Shown in pieces: positions 17,877 to 26,656 of a DNA stretch of 64,000 nt. The stretch comes from Donghicola mangrovi (GTDB taxonomy: Bacteria; Pseudomonadota; Alphaproteobacteria; Rhodobacterales; Rhodobacteraceae), in contig NZ_JABCJE010000012.1 of NCBI RefSeq assembly GCF_013377535.1, positions 41,340 through 105,339 of the forward strand, written 5' to 3'. Under the pieces are notes generated by a model, which saw only the letters and a list, made by a program, of their open reading frames with translations, was not told where the DNA came from and did not search any database. The position numbers and the translations under genes are program-made. Each line of letters opens with the position of its first letter. Position 1 is the first letter of the stretch.

Positions 17877-19331
17877 TTGTTGCTTAATAAAATTAAGGCC
17901 GCCTTTGCAAAAAGTGGAGGCACCGCCGCGATTTCTGTATTCGGGTTAGCGTCTCAACAAATTGCCTCTTTTGTTATCACTTTATTGGCCGCAAGCTTCC
18001 TTACCGCTGCGGACTATGGCACCTACACTATTGCAATCATCGCAGTAGAGTTTGTAATTATGTTGACCCATTGCGGATATTATCATTTTCTCGTCAATTC
18101 CGAAAAGGATGAAACGGCAGTTTTATCGACTGTCTTTTGGATCATGTTGGCAATTGGTGTGGTCGGCGGCGCTGCCATGTATTTAGGCAGCAATTGGCTT
18201 GCACACCTATTTCATGCTCCGGACCTTGCCCCTGTTTTGCGTTATTTTGGGGTGTTCCAACCATTTGTTTCGATCATCGGGTGGGCGTCAGCCGTCTTAA
18301 CCCGCATGGGCCTGATGAAGCGTTTCTTTCTCATCTTGATTGCGGGCAATTTGGGCGGGCTGCTTGTCGGTTGCGTAATCCTCGTGGTGTGGCAATCGCT
18401 TTTTGCATTGGTGGCCTATCGCGGCATTCGTACGGCGTTAGAACTGGTGCTGTTTATCGCCGCCTGCCCTGCCCGCCCCACAACGCGATTCGACCGTAAG
18501 CTTGCCTATGAAGGACTGAAGTTTTCGAGCGGTCTTTACGGGTCACGACTGCTATCGTTTCTGGCCAACTTCGGGACCGACCTGATCCTTGCCTACGCCC
18601 TGTCCACGACCGAGGCTGGCCTTTACCGTTTTGCCAACCGACTGGCCACCGGGACGGTAGACATCATCGCCCAACCGCTACGCAGCTTCGCCATCAAAAT
18701 GTTCGGCGCCGCGTCACGTCTGTCAGAGCCTCTGGACCCCATTTTCAAGATCATGCTTGGCGGTTCAGTGTTCCTGACAGGCGGATTTGCGATCGCGATC
18801 TCGGCCCTTGGCTCAGGCGCGGTCGAGACATTCTTCCGTCCGGAATATGCTGCATCTATCGGAACTCTTTATGCTTTTGCCCTACGGGCTGTCGCACGCA
18901 CCGGCAATGACCTAATCGAGCCCGTCTTTGCCGCCCGTCGCAAAACCCAAATCACCCTGCACACCAACGTGCTGTGGACCAGCCTAATGCTGGGGACGAT
19001 TGTCGTCTTTGCGCCCATGGGATTTGAGACTATCGCTTGGGCTCAGGCCGGTGTTCAGGTCCTGTCTTTCTTTGGATCGCTACTGGTATTCAAGCACTGG
19101 GGCCGTATCAATCTGCGAGTAGCAATGCCGCCATTGGTTACCGGCGTGGCCTTGCTTTGCGCTTACGGAGTGGCGGTTCTGCTGGGTATAATCCTGATTA
19201 ACAGTCTCGATATTGCACAAACGCTGCGCTTCAGTCTGGCCACCGCGCTGTCGCTCGGACTTGCCGCACCGACCATCTATTTCGGCATCAAGTCCGATGT
19301 TCTGGACATGCAGATCTTCGAATCGCGTTGA
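17877..19331 (+). CDS. Wzx-type oligosaccharide flippase
   Basis: 484 residues from a TTG at 17877, supported by GGAG 7 bases upstream; a longer frame from ATG 17742 would begin inside the promoter of the divergent wzc gene and give an implausible N-terminus. About 12-14 membrane segments spread evenly over the length match the MATE/Wzx-like exporter superfamily, which flips undecaprenyl-linked repeat units to the periplasm. The N-terminal region (SGGTAAISVFGLASQQIASF) is typical. It is the only Wzx-like gene in the window, and lies beside wzc and exoY. The first few dozen codons are AT-richer than the rest. It ends at a terminator shared with the convergent GT4 gene. Confidence 0.82.
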   Translation: MLLNKIKAAFAKSGGTAAISVFGLASQQIASFVITLLAASFLTAADYGTYTIAIIAVEFVIMLTHCGYYHFLVNSEKDETAVLSTVFWIMLAIGVVGGAAMYLGSNWLAHLFHAPDLAPVLRYFGVFQPFVSIIGWASAVLTRMGLMKRFFLILIAGNLGGLLVGCVILVVWQSLFALVAYRGIRTALELVLFIAACPARPTTRFDRKLAYEGLKFSSGLYGSRLLSFLANFGTDLILAYALSTTEAGLYRFANRLATGTVDIIAQPLRSFAIKMFGAASRLSEPLDPIFKIMLGGSVFLTGGFAIAISALGSGAVETFFRPEYAASIGTLYAFALRAVARTGNDLIEPVFAARRKTQITLHTNVLWTSLMLGTIVVFAPMGFETIAWAQAGVQVLSFFGSLLVFKHWGRINLRVAMPPLVTGVALLCAYGVAVLLGIILINSLDIAQTLRFSLATALSLGLAAPTIYFGIKSDVLDMQIFESR

Positions 19332-19337
19332 TAAGAA

Positions 19338-19369
19338 AAGGGCCGTCAGAACGTTGTCTGGCGGCCCTA
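19338..19369 (+). terminator. Intrinsic terminator between convergent genes
   Basis: GGGCCGTCAGA and TCTGGCGGCCC pair over 11 bp with one wobble and a short loop. An A-run precedes it, giving T-rich sequence on the minus strand, so it can serve both the flippase gene ending at 19331 and the GT4 gene ending at 19387. Confidence 0.75.
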
Positions 19370-19386
19370 TCGTTTCCGATTATTGT

Positions 19387-20466
19387 TCAATACCAACGTT
19401 CAAGCAGTTCAAACGTTCGCTCCGCCGAAGCGTCCCACGTGTACTCAGCAGCCCGTTTTCTGCCAGCACAGCGCAGCGACTGGGTAAGGGCTCGGTCGCA
19501 CTTCAACTTCAGAATTTGTTCAACCCACTCATCCGGATCATCGGGATGGGCATAAACCCCCGCATCAGCAACAACTTCGGGCAGCGATCCATTCGGCGCA
19601 ACCAGCGCAACCGCACCATGAGCCATCCCTTCCAGTGCGGGCAGGCCAAAACCCTCTTCCCTTGATGGCATGCACACGGCGAGCGCGCCACGATAAAGGG
19701 CCGCCAATTCCTCATCCGTCACGAAGCCTGCAAAGTGAACATTGCTCGATACCGGATGGCCCAATTCTCGGAAATCATCAGCGGTTGCGTTGCCGAACAG
19801 AACCAAGTCCACACCGGCCAGAGCAGGCCGTGCAAAACTTTTCAGCAGAACTTCGATGTTTTTATGGGGCAACAGGCTGCTTAATCCAACGCAGTAAGGG
19901 ACCCCGTACCGCAACCCAAGCCGTGTAAAAATACCGATATCCGCCTGCACCCGCCCCACCTGCCCAAGGCCGTTCGGCACGATTCCGAACATTTCAGGAT
20001 GCCCTATGCCACAATCCAACAATGACATGAGGGAGTACTCTGAAATCGTTAGAATATGGTTGCCGGAATTGCCCGCCCGCCAAGACAAAAATTTTCGCCA
20101 CCTGCGGGTCAAGCGCCCGTAGGATTCCGGGGTTTTCATCACATTGGCATCGTGAAGCATCGTGGTATAGCCGCGCCCAAAGATTGGCACGGTGTTAAAC
20201 AAGCTCAGCACCACTCCGTCGCGACGCAACTTTGGCAACTCCAGCTGCTCCCAGAAAATTCCGGACAACCGCCCATGGGAACGAACAGGGATCCCTAACG
20301 ACCACGCCTTGCTTTCCAAGGCGCGAGGGACCACCAGCTCAACACTCCAACCATTGTCTTGCCGCAAGGAGGCCTGATGTAGAGCAATGCTCAATTCTTT
20401 GGCCACGGAGTTCACTGCCGTGATCTGGCCAGACAGAAAGCGGCCGTTGATCAGCAATCTACGCAA
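19387..20466 (-). CDS. Family 4 glycosyltransferase
   Basis: 359 residues. GT-B fold retaining transferase: N-terminus LLINGRFLSGQITAVNSVAKEL, then LSSLLPHKNIEVLLKSF at the start of the donor domain, and the donor-sugar motif SREEGFGLPALEGMAHG with the E-x7-E pair. The start is a TTG at 20466 with GCGAG 7 bases upstream. It resembles the GT4 at 22316 in overall order (NxRFLxxxxT at the N-terminus, LxPHKN, EGFGLP), so the two look like diverged relatives on either side of the manC gene. It probably uses GDP-mannose or a similar donor made next door, which is inference. Confidence 0.85.
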   Translation of the reverse strand: MRRLLINGRFLSGQITAVNSVAKELSIALHQASLRQDNGWSVELVVPRALESKAWSLGIPVRSHGRLSGIFWEQLELPKLRRDGVVLSLFNTVPIFGRGYTTMLHDANVMKTPESYGRLTRRWRKFLSWRAGNSGNHILTISEYSLMSLLDCGIGHPEMFGIVPNGLGQVGRVQADIGIFTRLGLRYGVPYCVGLSSLLPHKNIEVLLKSFARPALAGVDLVLFGNATADDFRELGHPVSSNVHFAGFVTDEELAALYRGALAVCMPSREEGFGLPALEGMAHGAVALVAPNGSLPEVVADAGVYAHPDDPDEWVEQILKLKCDRALTQSLRCAGRKRAAEYTWDASAERTFELLERWY

Positions 20467-20511
20467 CGGGTTACTCGCAAAAATAAAAAATCAAAATCTA
20501 TAAAACAAGAA

Positions 20512-20538
20512 GGGCCCCGCTAGCGGAGCCCCCGTTTT
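20512..20538 (-). terminator. Hairpin after manC
   Basis: GGGCCCCGC and GCGGAGCCC form a 9 bp stem with one mismatch and a TA loop. On the minus strand it is followed by TTCTTGTTTT, so it can end the manC transcript; on the plus strand GTTTTTG follows. Confidence 0.7.
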
Positions 20539-20546
20539 TGTTGGGT

Positions 20547-21992
20547 TTATCCCTTGGCGCCTTGGCCTCGGGAGTAGACGTCGTCGTACCGGACGATGTC
20601 ATCTTCTCCGACATAGGATCCTGTCTGAACCTCGATTAGGACCATCGGGACTTTGCCCAGGTTTTCCATCCGGTGGACCGACCCGAGCGGCACGTAGATC
20701 GACTCGTTCTCGGTCACCAGTTTGACGGTGTCGTCCACGGTAACCTTCGCGGTGCCCTCGACCACGATCCAATGCTCGGAGCGGTGGAAGTGGCTCTGCA
20801 GCGACAGCGACGCGCCCGGGTGCACGTGAATCCGTTTGACCTGAAAGCGCGAGCCGACAGCCAGGCTTTCGAACCAGCCCCACGGGCGGTGGTCTTTGGG
20901 GAAGGATTCCGCCTGGATCGCGGCCTTTTTCTTCAGTGCCGAGACCGCCAGTTTGACGTCCTGCGCGCGGTCCTTGTGGGCCACGAGCACGGCATCGTTC
21001 ATCGCGACGGCGACGATATCCTCGACCCCGATGCCGACCAGTTCCAGCTGCGGGGATTCCGAACGCAGGACCGAGTTCTTACAGTCAATCGCGGTGACGC
21101 GGTCGGTGACAGCCACGCCGTCATCGTCCTGATCCATCGCGCGCCAGACCGCATCCCAGCCGCCCAAGTCGGACCACAGATCGTCATAGGGGACAACCGC
21201 AAGATCCGACGCTTTTTCCATAATCGCGTAGTCGATCGACACGTCCTGAGCCTGATCCCAAGGCTCGGCCGCCAGACGCAGGAAGCCAAGGTCGGGCTTG
21301 CCGCTGTTAACCGATTGCTCAACCGGAGCGACCAGCGACGGCGCGTGCTGTTTGAACGCAGCAATGATGTCAGCAGCGCAGAACAGGAAGATACCTGCGT
21401 TCCACAGATAGCCGCCATCCTCCAGCATTTTCTGGGCATTTTCGGCGTCAGGCTTTTCAACAAAGCGATTCAGCGCGGTCACGCCGCCAGCGCCTTCGCC
21501 GTCCAGTTCCAGATAACCATAGCCGGTTTCGGCACGGTCCGGACGAATGCCGAAGAGCACAAGTTTACCTTGTTTTACTGCCTCGATCCCCTTGGCCACA
21601 GCCGCGCGGAAAGCATCCGCATCGGGCATCATATGGTCCGAAGGCGCAACCAACATGATTGCCTCGGGGTCCTGATTATGCAGGTAAATTGCAGACGCCA
21701 ACACAGCCGGCGCGGTGTTGCGCGCCGAAGGTTCGATCAGCACAGCACCCGGATCAATGCCGAGGCTGGCCAGTTGTTCGGTCACAATGAAGCGGAAATC
21801 CGAGTTGGTGACGACCAGCGGTTTACCATAGCAAACGCCTTCGCCGATGCCATTGAGGCGCTGCGCGGTCTGCTGGAACAGCGTGCCACCGCCCACGAGA
21901 GGCGCGAATTGTTTAGGGTAGCTCTTGCGGGACAGGGGCCAAAGCCGCGTGCCAGAGCCGCCACACAGGATAACAGGAGTTACATTCTCCAT
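20547..21992 (-). CDS. manC: Mannose-1-phosphate guanylyltransferase / mannose-6-phosphate isomerase
   Basis: 481 residues, the usual length of the type II bifunctional ManC/AlgA/CpsB. The N-terminal nucleotidyltransferase has CGGSGTRLWPLSR (10-22), the family's GTP-binding signature, and FVEKPD near 165. The C-terminal cupin (about 365-470) with PWGWFE, HVHPGASLSLQSHFHR and HWIVVEG is the isomerase part. It makes GDP-mannose, a donor for mannose, fucose or related sugars in the polymer. It lies between two GT4 genes and is divergent from the second. The ATG at 21992 has GAAGG about 10 bases upstream. Confidence 0.94.
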   Translation of the reverse strand: MENVTPVILCGGSGTRLWPLSRKSYPKQFAPLVGGGTLFQQTAQRLNGIGEGVCYGKPLVVTNSDFRFIVTEQLASLGIDPGAVLIEPSARNTAPAVLASAIYLHNQDPEAIMLVAPSDHMMPDADAFRAAVAKGIEAVKQGKLVLFGIRPDRAETGYGYLELDGEGAGGVTALNRFVEKPDAENAQKMLEDGGYLWNAGIFLFCAADIIAAFKQHAPSLVAPVEQSVNSGKPDLGFLRLAAEPWDQAQDVSIDYAIMEKASDLAVVPYDDLWSDLGGWDAVWRAMDQDDDGVAVTDRVTAIDCKNSVLRSESPQLELVGIGVEDIVAVAMNDAVLVAHKDRAQDVKLAVSALKKKAAIQAESFPKDHRPWGWFESLAVGSRFQVKRIHVHPGASLSLQSHFHRSEHWIVVEGTAKVTVDDTVKLVTENESIYVPLGSVHRMENLGKVPMVLIEVQTGSYVGEDDIVRYDDVYSRGQGAKG

Positions 21993-22315
21993 AACATCAA
22001 AGCCTTCAATTTAACCAATTTATAGTCGAAAATTCCTGTTAGTACAGGATAAGGTTTCTAGCTGAAAAATCTACTGAATAAAAATTTACAGGGAACTTAA
22101 CATCCAGGCGCTGGACAGCATTTCAATCAAAATAACGGATACGAAATATATAACTGATACCCCTACTTCTCCGTGAAATCACCGTCAGCGCCCCCAATCG
22201 GAACTACATAAAATTCCGGGACACCCACGACAACACAGTTACCATCTTCGAGCAAAGTTTGCTATGGAGGAATAAGTTGTTTCATAAATTTTCCTACGTA
22301 AAGACAGAGTTTTGC
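21993..22315. promoter_or_regulatory. Divergent intergenic region between manC and a GT4 gene
   Basis: About 320 AT-rich bases that must hold promoters for manC (minus) and the GT4 gene at 22316 (plus). The only sharp element seen is a perfect hairpin, TCCTGT-TAGT-ACAGGA, at 22034-22049, about 42 bases upstream of the manC start; it may be an operator or a leader hairpin. Confidence 0.4.
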
Positions 22316-23404
22316 ATGTCACGTTACCTATTTAACACCCGCTTTCTAATGCGCCCCCTAACAGGAGTTGACAGGGTCGCGACAGAACTCATCTCTGCAA
22401 CTCTGGCTCAATGCAATCATTCACGCCTCAAGGACATTTCGGCCATTCGCCCTACTGGAGAAATTCACAACGCCCACGAGCGACCAAAGAACTTGCTTGA
22501 GCTAACCTCAGCCTCGAAATCCCGACTGAAAGGTCATCTGTGGGAACAAATTTCATTAGCAAAAGAAGACCCGAACTCTTGGCTGATCAGTTTGTGCAAC
22601 ATTGGTCCCGCTTTACGCAAAAAGCAGATCGTGATGATGCATGATGCGCAGGCCTTTCGTCAGCCGCTGGCGTATTCCCGTGGCTTTCGAACATTTTACC
22701 ATCAAATTCAGCCACGACTAGGGAACCGCGCTCATTCGGTCCTTACCGTTTCCGCTCACTCAAAGCGTGAACTGGAGCATTTCGGTGTGGTCCCGAAAGG
22801 CAAAGCCATTGTCATCCAAAACGGTGCGGATCACGTTTTGCGGCTTATAGCGGATCCGAAAATTCTTCAGAAGAATAACCTCGAAGCATCCGGCTATTTT
22901 CTTGCGATCGGAAGCTTGGCGCCGCACAAGAATCTCAAAATGCTCATACAGGCCGCGAATGCCCGCTCTGACCAAAGCCGACCACTCGTAATTGCGGGTG
23001 GCGGCAATGCGACTGTTTTCAGCGAGAACGGGTTAGTGCCGTCAGAGAACGTGAAAATGCTCGGTCGCGTCACTGATGAAGAGTTGCGCGCATTGTATGA
23101 AAATGCCTACGCGCTCGTGTTTCCTTCGATCACCGAAGGCTTCGGCCTCCCCCCCGCAGAAGCGATGACTTTAGGCTGTCCCGTTATTGCCTCTGACGGA
23201 GGTGCCATTCCCGAAGTGGCCGAAGGTGCTTCGATCAGCATTTCCCCGTTGGATCAGGCCGCGTGGACCCAAGCAATGGATTCGCTATCGCGAAATGACT
23301 CCCTTCGAACAGAACTGGCTGAGTCAGGCAAAGTACGTGCAAAACGGTTCACATGGAACCGCGCAGCATCCCAATTTCTAGAGATTCTTGACGCACTGCC
23401 TTAA
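22316..23404 (+). CDS. Family 4 glycosyltransferase
   Basis: 362 residues from ATG 22316 (MSRYLFNTRFLMRPLTGVDRVATEL), preferred over an in-frame ATG at 22259 because it aligns with the start of related enzymes and has AGAG upstream. GT-B features are LAIGSLAPHKNLKMLIQA, LGRVTDEELRALYENA and the donor motif SITEGFGLPPAEAMTLG. It is cytoplasmic or membrane-associated and adds a sugar to the growing repeat unit. Its codon use is somewhat AT-richer than the genes further left. It is the last intact gene before the IS-scarred region. Confidence 0.85.
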   Translation: MSRYLFNTRFLMRPLTGVDRVATELISATLAQCNHSRLKDISAIRPTGEIHNAHERPKNLLELTSASKSRLKGHLWEQISLAKEDPNSWLISLCNIGPALRKKQIVMMHDAQAFRQPLAYSRGFRTFYHQIQPRLGNRAHSVLTVSAHSKRELEHFGVVPKGKAIVIQNGADHVLRLIADPKILQKNNLEASGYFLAIGSLAPHKNLKMLIQAANARSDQSRPLVIAGGGNATVFSENGLVPSENVKMLGRVTDEELRALYENAYALVFPSITEGFGLPPAEAMTLGCPVIASDGGAIPEVAEGASISISPLDQAAWTQAMDSLSRNDSLRTELAESGKVRAKRFTWNRAASQFLEILDALP

Positions 23405-23608
23405 TCTCGCCGTGTTTCCATGAGCCAATTTGGTGAGATGCATTTTACCTATGCCCCTAATGGGTTACTTCTTCATTAAAGTTTCAGAAACTTCCATACA
23501 CATTTCGTCGATTTAGAATTGACGTTGCTTTCGCCACAGGCTCTTGACATTTATTTGGTTTCAGTCGACGCATCGGCTATTTCGAGCTTCTCAAATTCAG
23601 GAGGCGTA

Positions 23609-24015
23609 ATCAGCATCTTGTTCTTTTCCTCTGGCGAGCAGATGTCTCATTTGGAACCGTATTTTCCCAAAAGCCACGGCAAGCCGCGGGTCTACGTTCG
23701 GCGGGTGCTGGGTGCGATTATTCTATCAATCGCAATGGCCTGAGATGATTGGATTCTCCAAGGGAGGTTGCCCACTCAAGACTCTCTACAACCGTAAGAA
23801 TCGATGGAGTGATATGGGCGTGCCTGCTTGGATCATGAAAGGGCTGGCCGCTGAACATTCCGACCCGCACGGAATCCAACCTGAAAAATGTCGGTGCGGA
23901 CACCTTATCCAGTGCCCGGCAGGGCATTGAACAGCAATTGACCGAGAGGGGGGGCACGAAGGGTGGCATGAACATCAAGCCACACGCGGTCAGCCATGCC
24001 TCTCGCTGCCCCACG
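23609..24015 (+). pseudogene. IS5-family transposase remnant, N-terminal part
   Basis: Reading across frames gives the typical beginning of an IS5-type transposase: SILFFSSGEQMSHLEPYFP, KSHGKPRVYVRRVLGAII, then after a frameshift GGCPLKTLYNRKNRWSDMG and WIMKGLAAEHS, and after another GGTKGGMNIKPHAVSHA. The start codon seems changed (ATC where ATG is expected, after a GGAGG site), an internal stop and at least two frameshifts are present, and the C-terminal half is missing. It is non-functional. Confidence 0.8.
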
Positions 24016-24081
24016 TGATTCTTTAGTGACCGCTGGTCAGGTCCGTGAATACAGGGGCGCTATTGTCAAGATTCATATCTA

Positions 24082-24748
24082 TTATATGAGGACAGCTGCG
24101 AAGGAGATTGCTGAAAGGAAAACCTTCGGGCATCGTTGAGAGCGGGTCGCCACCCGCCTCCAGTCATTGAGCCTGCCGAACATGATCTCGATGCGGCTTC
24201 GACGCTTGTAGCTACGCCTGTCGTGTTTGGCTGGGGTATTCCGTTGCTTTCGACCGAGAACGCAGGCGATTATACCCTTGTTTCGCAATGCGTCCCCAAA
24301 CCATTCGGCGTCGCAGCATAGATCGCCGCGATGGCATTTGACGCTAGGCAGGCCATTCAACATCACCCAAGCACCGCTATAGGTGCTCTCCTATCCGACC
24401 TTGACGATCAGATCGATTGGCCGCGTCTGACTGTCGCAGACGGCGTGCAGTTTGGTGTTCACGCCACCCTTGCCCCCCCCTTCTCGGGCCATCGTGCCCT
24501 GTCGGGCACTGGATCAGACAACCACGCCCCGTTGTTTGACAGCAATGCTGGTCGCTGCTCGATGCGCCTTTAAGTATGTCGCGTCGATCATCACAGGCGT
24601 CTTCTCGCTCCGGCGTAATCCATTCCGATTGATGACAACACCCACTCAGCACTCGCCTTTTAGCGACCCGCGGTTTGCCCTGAGATTACAGTAAGAAAGG
24701 GAAAAGCTCTTCCATCTGCGCGTCGGTTAGCCGAAAAAAGTCGCTCAT
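24082..24748 (-). pseudogene. IS5-family transposase remnant, near full length
   Basis: Starts at ATG 24748 with MSDFFRLTDAQMEELFPF, then a TAA stop near 24691, then SQGKPRVAKRRVLSG. An internal deletion removes the region corresponding to the NGLRWRDAP...KTLYNRWKRW block, after which MIDATYLKAHRAATS, GGVNTKLHAVCDSQTRPIDLIV and finally DAEWFGDALRNKG and RRSYKRRSRIEIMFGRLNDW can be followed in shifting frames to the stop at 24082. It keeps the C-terminal catalytic Glu block (RSRIEIMFGRLNDWRR) but cannot make a whole protein. It is oriented opposite to the 23609 copy. Confidence 0.85.
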
Positions 24749-25008
24749 GTCGCCGCTCCGCTTTCTGAGCCGCGAATCACTCAGGGCATTTAAAATCAAT
24801 GCACCATGAACCTAGCTGTCCAGCGATTGACAGTCTAGATAACTTTACAAACATGGCAATTTTCTCACATTTTGCATGCGAAAGAATAAATGGAAAAAAA
24901 TGAATGAATTTTGCAATATTGCCGCCTATGAGAGATGATTTTGCAAAAATTGGACAGCGATATCCGCAAAATAAGTGATATCAACTTTCCTAGAAAATTC
25001 ATACATAT

Positions 25009-25030
25009 TTCACCAGTATCCATTGCAAAT
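25009..25030 (+). repeat. 22 bp direct repeat, copy 1
   Basis: TTCACCAGTA, two variable bases, then CATTGCAAAT. The second copy starts 67 bases later. The two match at 20 of 22 positions, in AT-rich non-coding DNA upstream of the small membrane protein gene. Confidence 0.6.
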
Positions 25031-25075
25031 TCTAATTACACATCTTAGCCACAACCCTATCAATACTAGCACCTC

Positions 25076-25097
25076 TTCACCAGTACACATTGCAAAT
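25076..25097 (+). repeat. 22 bp direct repeat, copy 2
   Basis: Second copy of the repeat at 25009. Tandem-spaced sites of this kind can be regulator binding sites or leftovers of mobile DNA; the GCAAAT core also occurs in other promoter regions of the locus. Confidence 0.6.
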
Positions 25098-25263
25098 CGA
25101 AGACAACCTCGGAACCTCTTAGTCCCGCAAACCTATTTTACAGCTTAACAAGCCTCCTGGCCTCATAAGTAATTTTCTCACACCTAAATCACACAAATTT
25201 GACTGTTGATCCCAGATCCATTTGCCTATATTTTCGCAAAGGTATATTTGGGCAGGATGACCG

Positions 25264-25515
25264 GTGAACATATATCTGTTAGAGAAATGGCGAGCTGGAG
25301 TCGAAAATATCGGCCGCAAAGCTAACAAGGCTCAAATTTCCGGAAAGCCAAGCGCCATGTTCCCGGGAGTTGCGTTTTTCGCTATTCCCGTGGCTCTGAT
25401 TTTTACGATGTGGCTCATCGTAAAAATGGGATTGTCGCTATGGTGGGCTTTGCCCGCGTATAGCCTGATTGGTGCGACAATCGTTATGATATTCGCCCTG
25501 CTTCCGCGCAATTAA
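25264..25515 (+). CDS. Small two-span membrane protein, unknown
   Basis: 83 residues from a GTG at 25264 with AGGA 6 bases upstream. The N-terminal half is basic and soluble (about 1-33), followed by two hydrophobic segments (about 34-54 and 58-80) and a short tail. The base composition rises from the AT-rich upstream DNA to normal within the gene, which supports coding. The family is not recognised. It stands alone between the IS scar and a convergent GT4 gene. A small accessory protein of the EPS apparatus is possible but unproven. Confidence 0.5.
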   Translation: MNIYLLEKWRAGVENIGRKANKAQISGKPSAMFPGVAFFAIPVALIFTMWLIVKMGLSLWWALPAYSLIGATIVMIFALLPRN

Positions 25516-25533
25516 GCGAAAGCAGGTTTCTAC

Positions 25534-26646
25534 TCAGTACAACTTGGCGAGCGAAGCGTAGACACCCTCACGGAACGCATTTTCGTCAAAGCAACGGGCG
25601 CGGTCGACGCAAACCTGAGGATCAACGGCATCAAGACCGCTCGCCTCGAAACGCTCGACCGCGTCCATCAATGCATCGATGCTCTGCTCGCGGAAGAACA
25701 CGCCTGTTTGGTTTTCAACGACCGAATCCAGAATGCCGCCGCGACCATATGCAATCACGGGGCGGCCCGAAGCCATCACTTCAACAGGCACAATGCCGAA
25801 GTCTTCTTCGCCCGGAAAGATCAGCGCCTTGCATTTGGCCATATGTTCTTTGAGCACGGCAAATGGCGCCTTTCCCAGAAACTTCGTCTTGGGACCCGCG
25901 ATCTGCTGCAGCTTTTTGACCGTTTCATCAGGACCACCGATGACGACGAACGGCTTATCCATCCGCTTGAAGGCCTCAACCGCTAGATCGGGACGTTTGT
26001 ACGGGGCCAACTCACCCGCCCACAAATAGAAATCCCCAAGGTCGGACTTTGGGACAGGCGCGAAATCGTCGACAGCAACCGGCGGAGCGACGACATCCGC
26101 ATCGCGGCGCCAGTATTTCTGGATCCGGTTTGCAACATGGTTGGAGTTCGCAACAAAACCGTCGACTCGCGCGGCGCTGGTCACATCCCATTGGCGCAAG
26201 GAATGCGCCAACAACGGCATCGCCATCCGGGTGATTAACCCTGCCCCATTGCGGTAGACGTGATATTGGTCCCACAAATATCGCATGGGCGAGTGGCAAT
26301 AACACAGGTGACGCGCATCAGGCGGCGCAATCACCCCCTTGGCAGGGCCGGCCTCCGACGAAATCACCAGATCATAACCCGTCAGATCCAACTCCTCGAG
26401 GGCGCGAGGCATCAGAGGCAAGTATTTCTGGTACATGATGCGCGCCAGCGGCAGGCGGCCAACGCGGGTTTCGATGATCTTATGCTTGGTTAATGTGGCA
26501 CTCAACTTCGAGGGATCTGCCACGTGGGTATAGATGTCGGCTTGCGGGAACATCCGGCACAGCGCTTCGATAACCTTTTCGCCGCCGCGCATCCCCACAA
26601 GCCAGTAGTGAATAATCGCTACCCGACCGAACTCATTAACACTCAC
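25534..26646 (-). CDS. Family 4 glycosyltransferase (GumH/AceC-like layout)
   Basis: 370 residues from a GTG at 26646, which has AAGGA 7 bases upstream, the site itself overlapping the stop region of the preceding ExoF-like gene. N-terminus VAIIHYWLVGMRGGEKVIEAL is typical for mannosyl- or glucosyltransferases of this subfamily; the region CHSPMRYLWDQYHVYR and the donor motif PGEEDFGIVPVEVMASGRPVIAYGRGG-like block are well kept. It is cytoplasmic. It follows the ExoF-like export gene in one operon, so it belongs to module I. Confidence 0.87.
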   Translation of the reverse strand: MSVNEFGRVAIIHYWLVGMRGGEKVIEALCRMFPQADIYTHVADPSKLSATLTKHKIIETRVGRLPLARIMYQKYLPLMPRALEELDLTGYDLVISSEAGPAKGVIAPPDARHLCYCHSPMRYLWDQYHVYRNGAGLITRMAMPLLAHSLRQWDVTSAARVDGFVANSNHVANRIQKYWRRDADVVAPPVAVDDFAPVPKSDLGDFYLWAGELAPYKRPDLAVEAFKRMDKPFVVIGGPDETVKKLQQIAGPKTKFLGKAPFAVLKEHMAKCKALIFPGEEDFGIVPVEVMASGRPVIAYGRGGILDSVVENQTGVFFREQSIDALMDAVERFEASGLDAVDPQVCVDRARCFDENAFREGVYASLAKLY

Positions 26647-26656
26647 AACTCTGTCC

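Larger units (their letters stand above)
23405..25263. other. AT-rich accessory scar with IS remnants
   Basis: A 1.86 kb stretch with no intact gene until 25264. It contains two decayed IS5-type transposase copies in opposite orientation (23609-24015 plus; 24082-24748 minus), followed by about 500 bases of strongly AT-rich sequence (24780-25260) carrying a 22 bp direct repeat. Such composition suggests past insertion and deletion inside the EPS locus. Confidence 0.75.

Noticed and set aside
20673..22025. Plus-strand frame of 450 residues over manC
   Set aside because: Antisense to an unmistakable ManC; the long frame results from GC-rich third positions.
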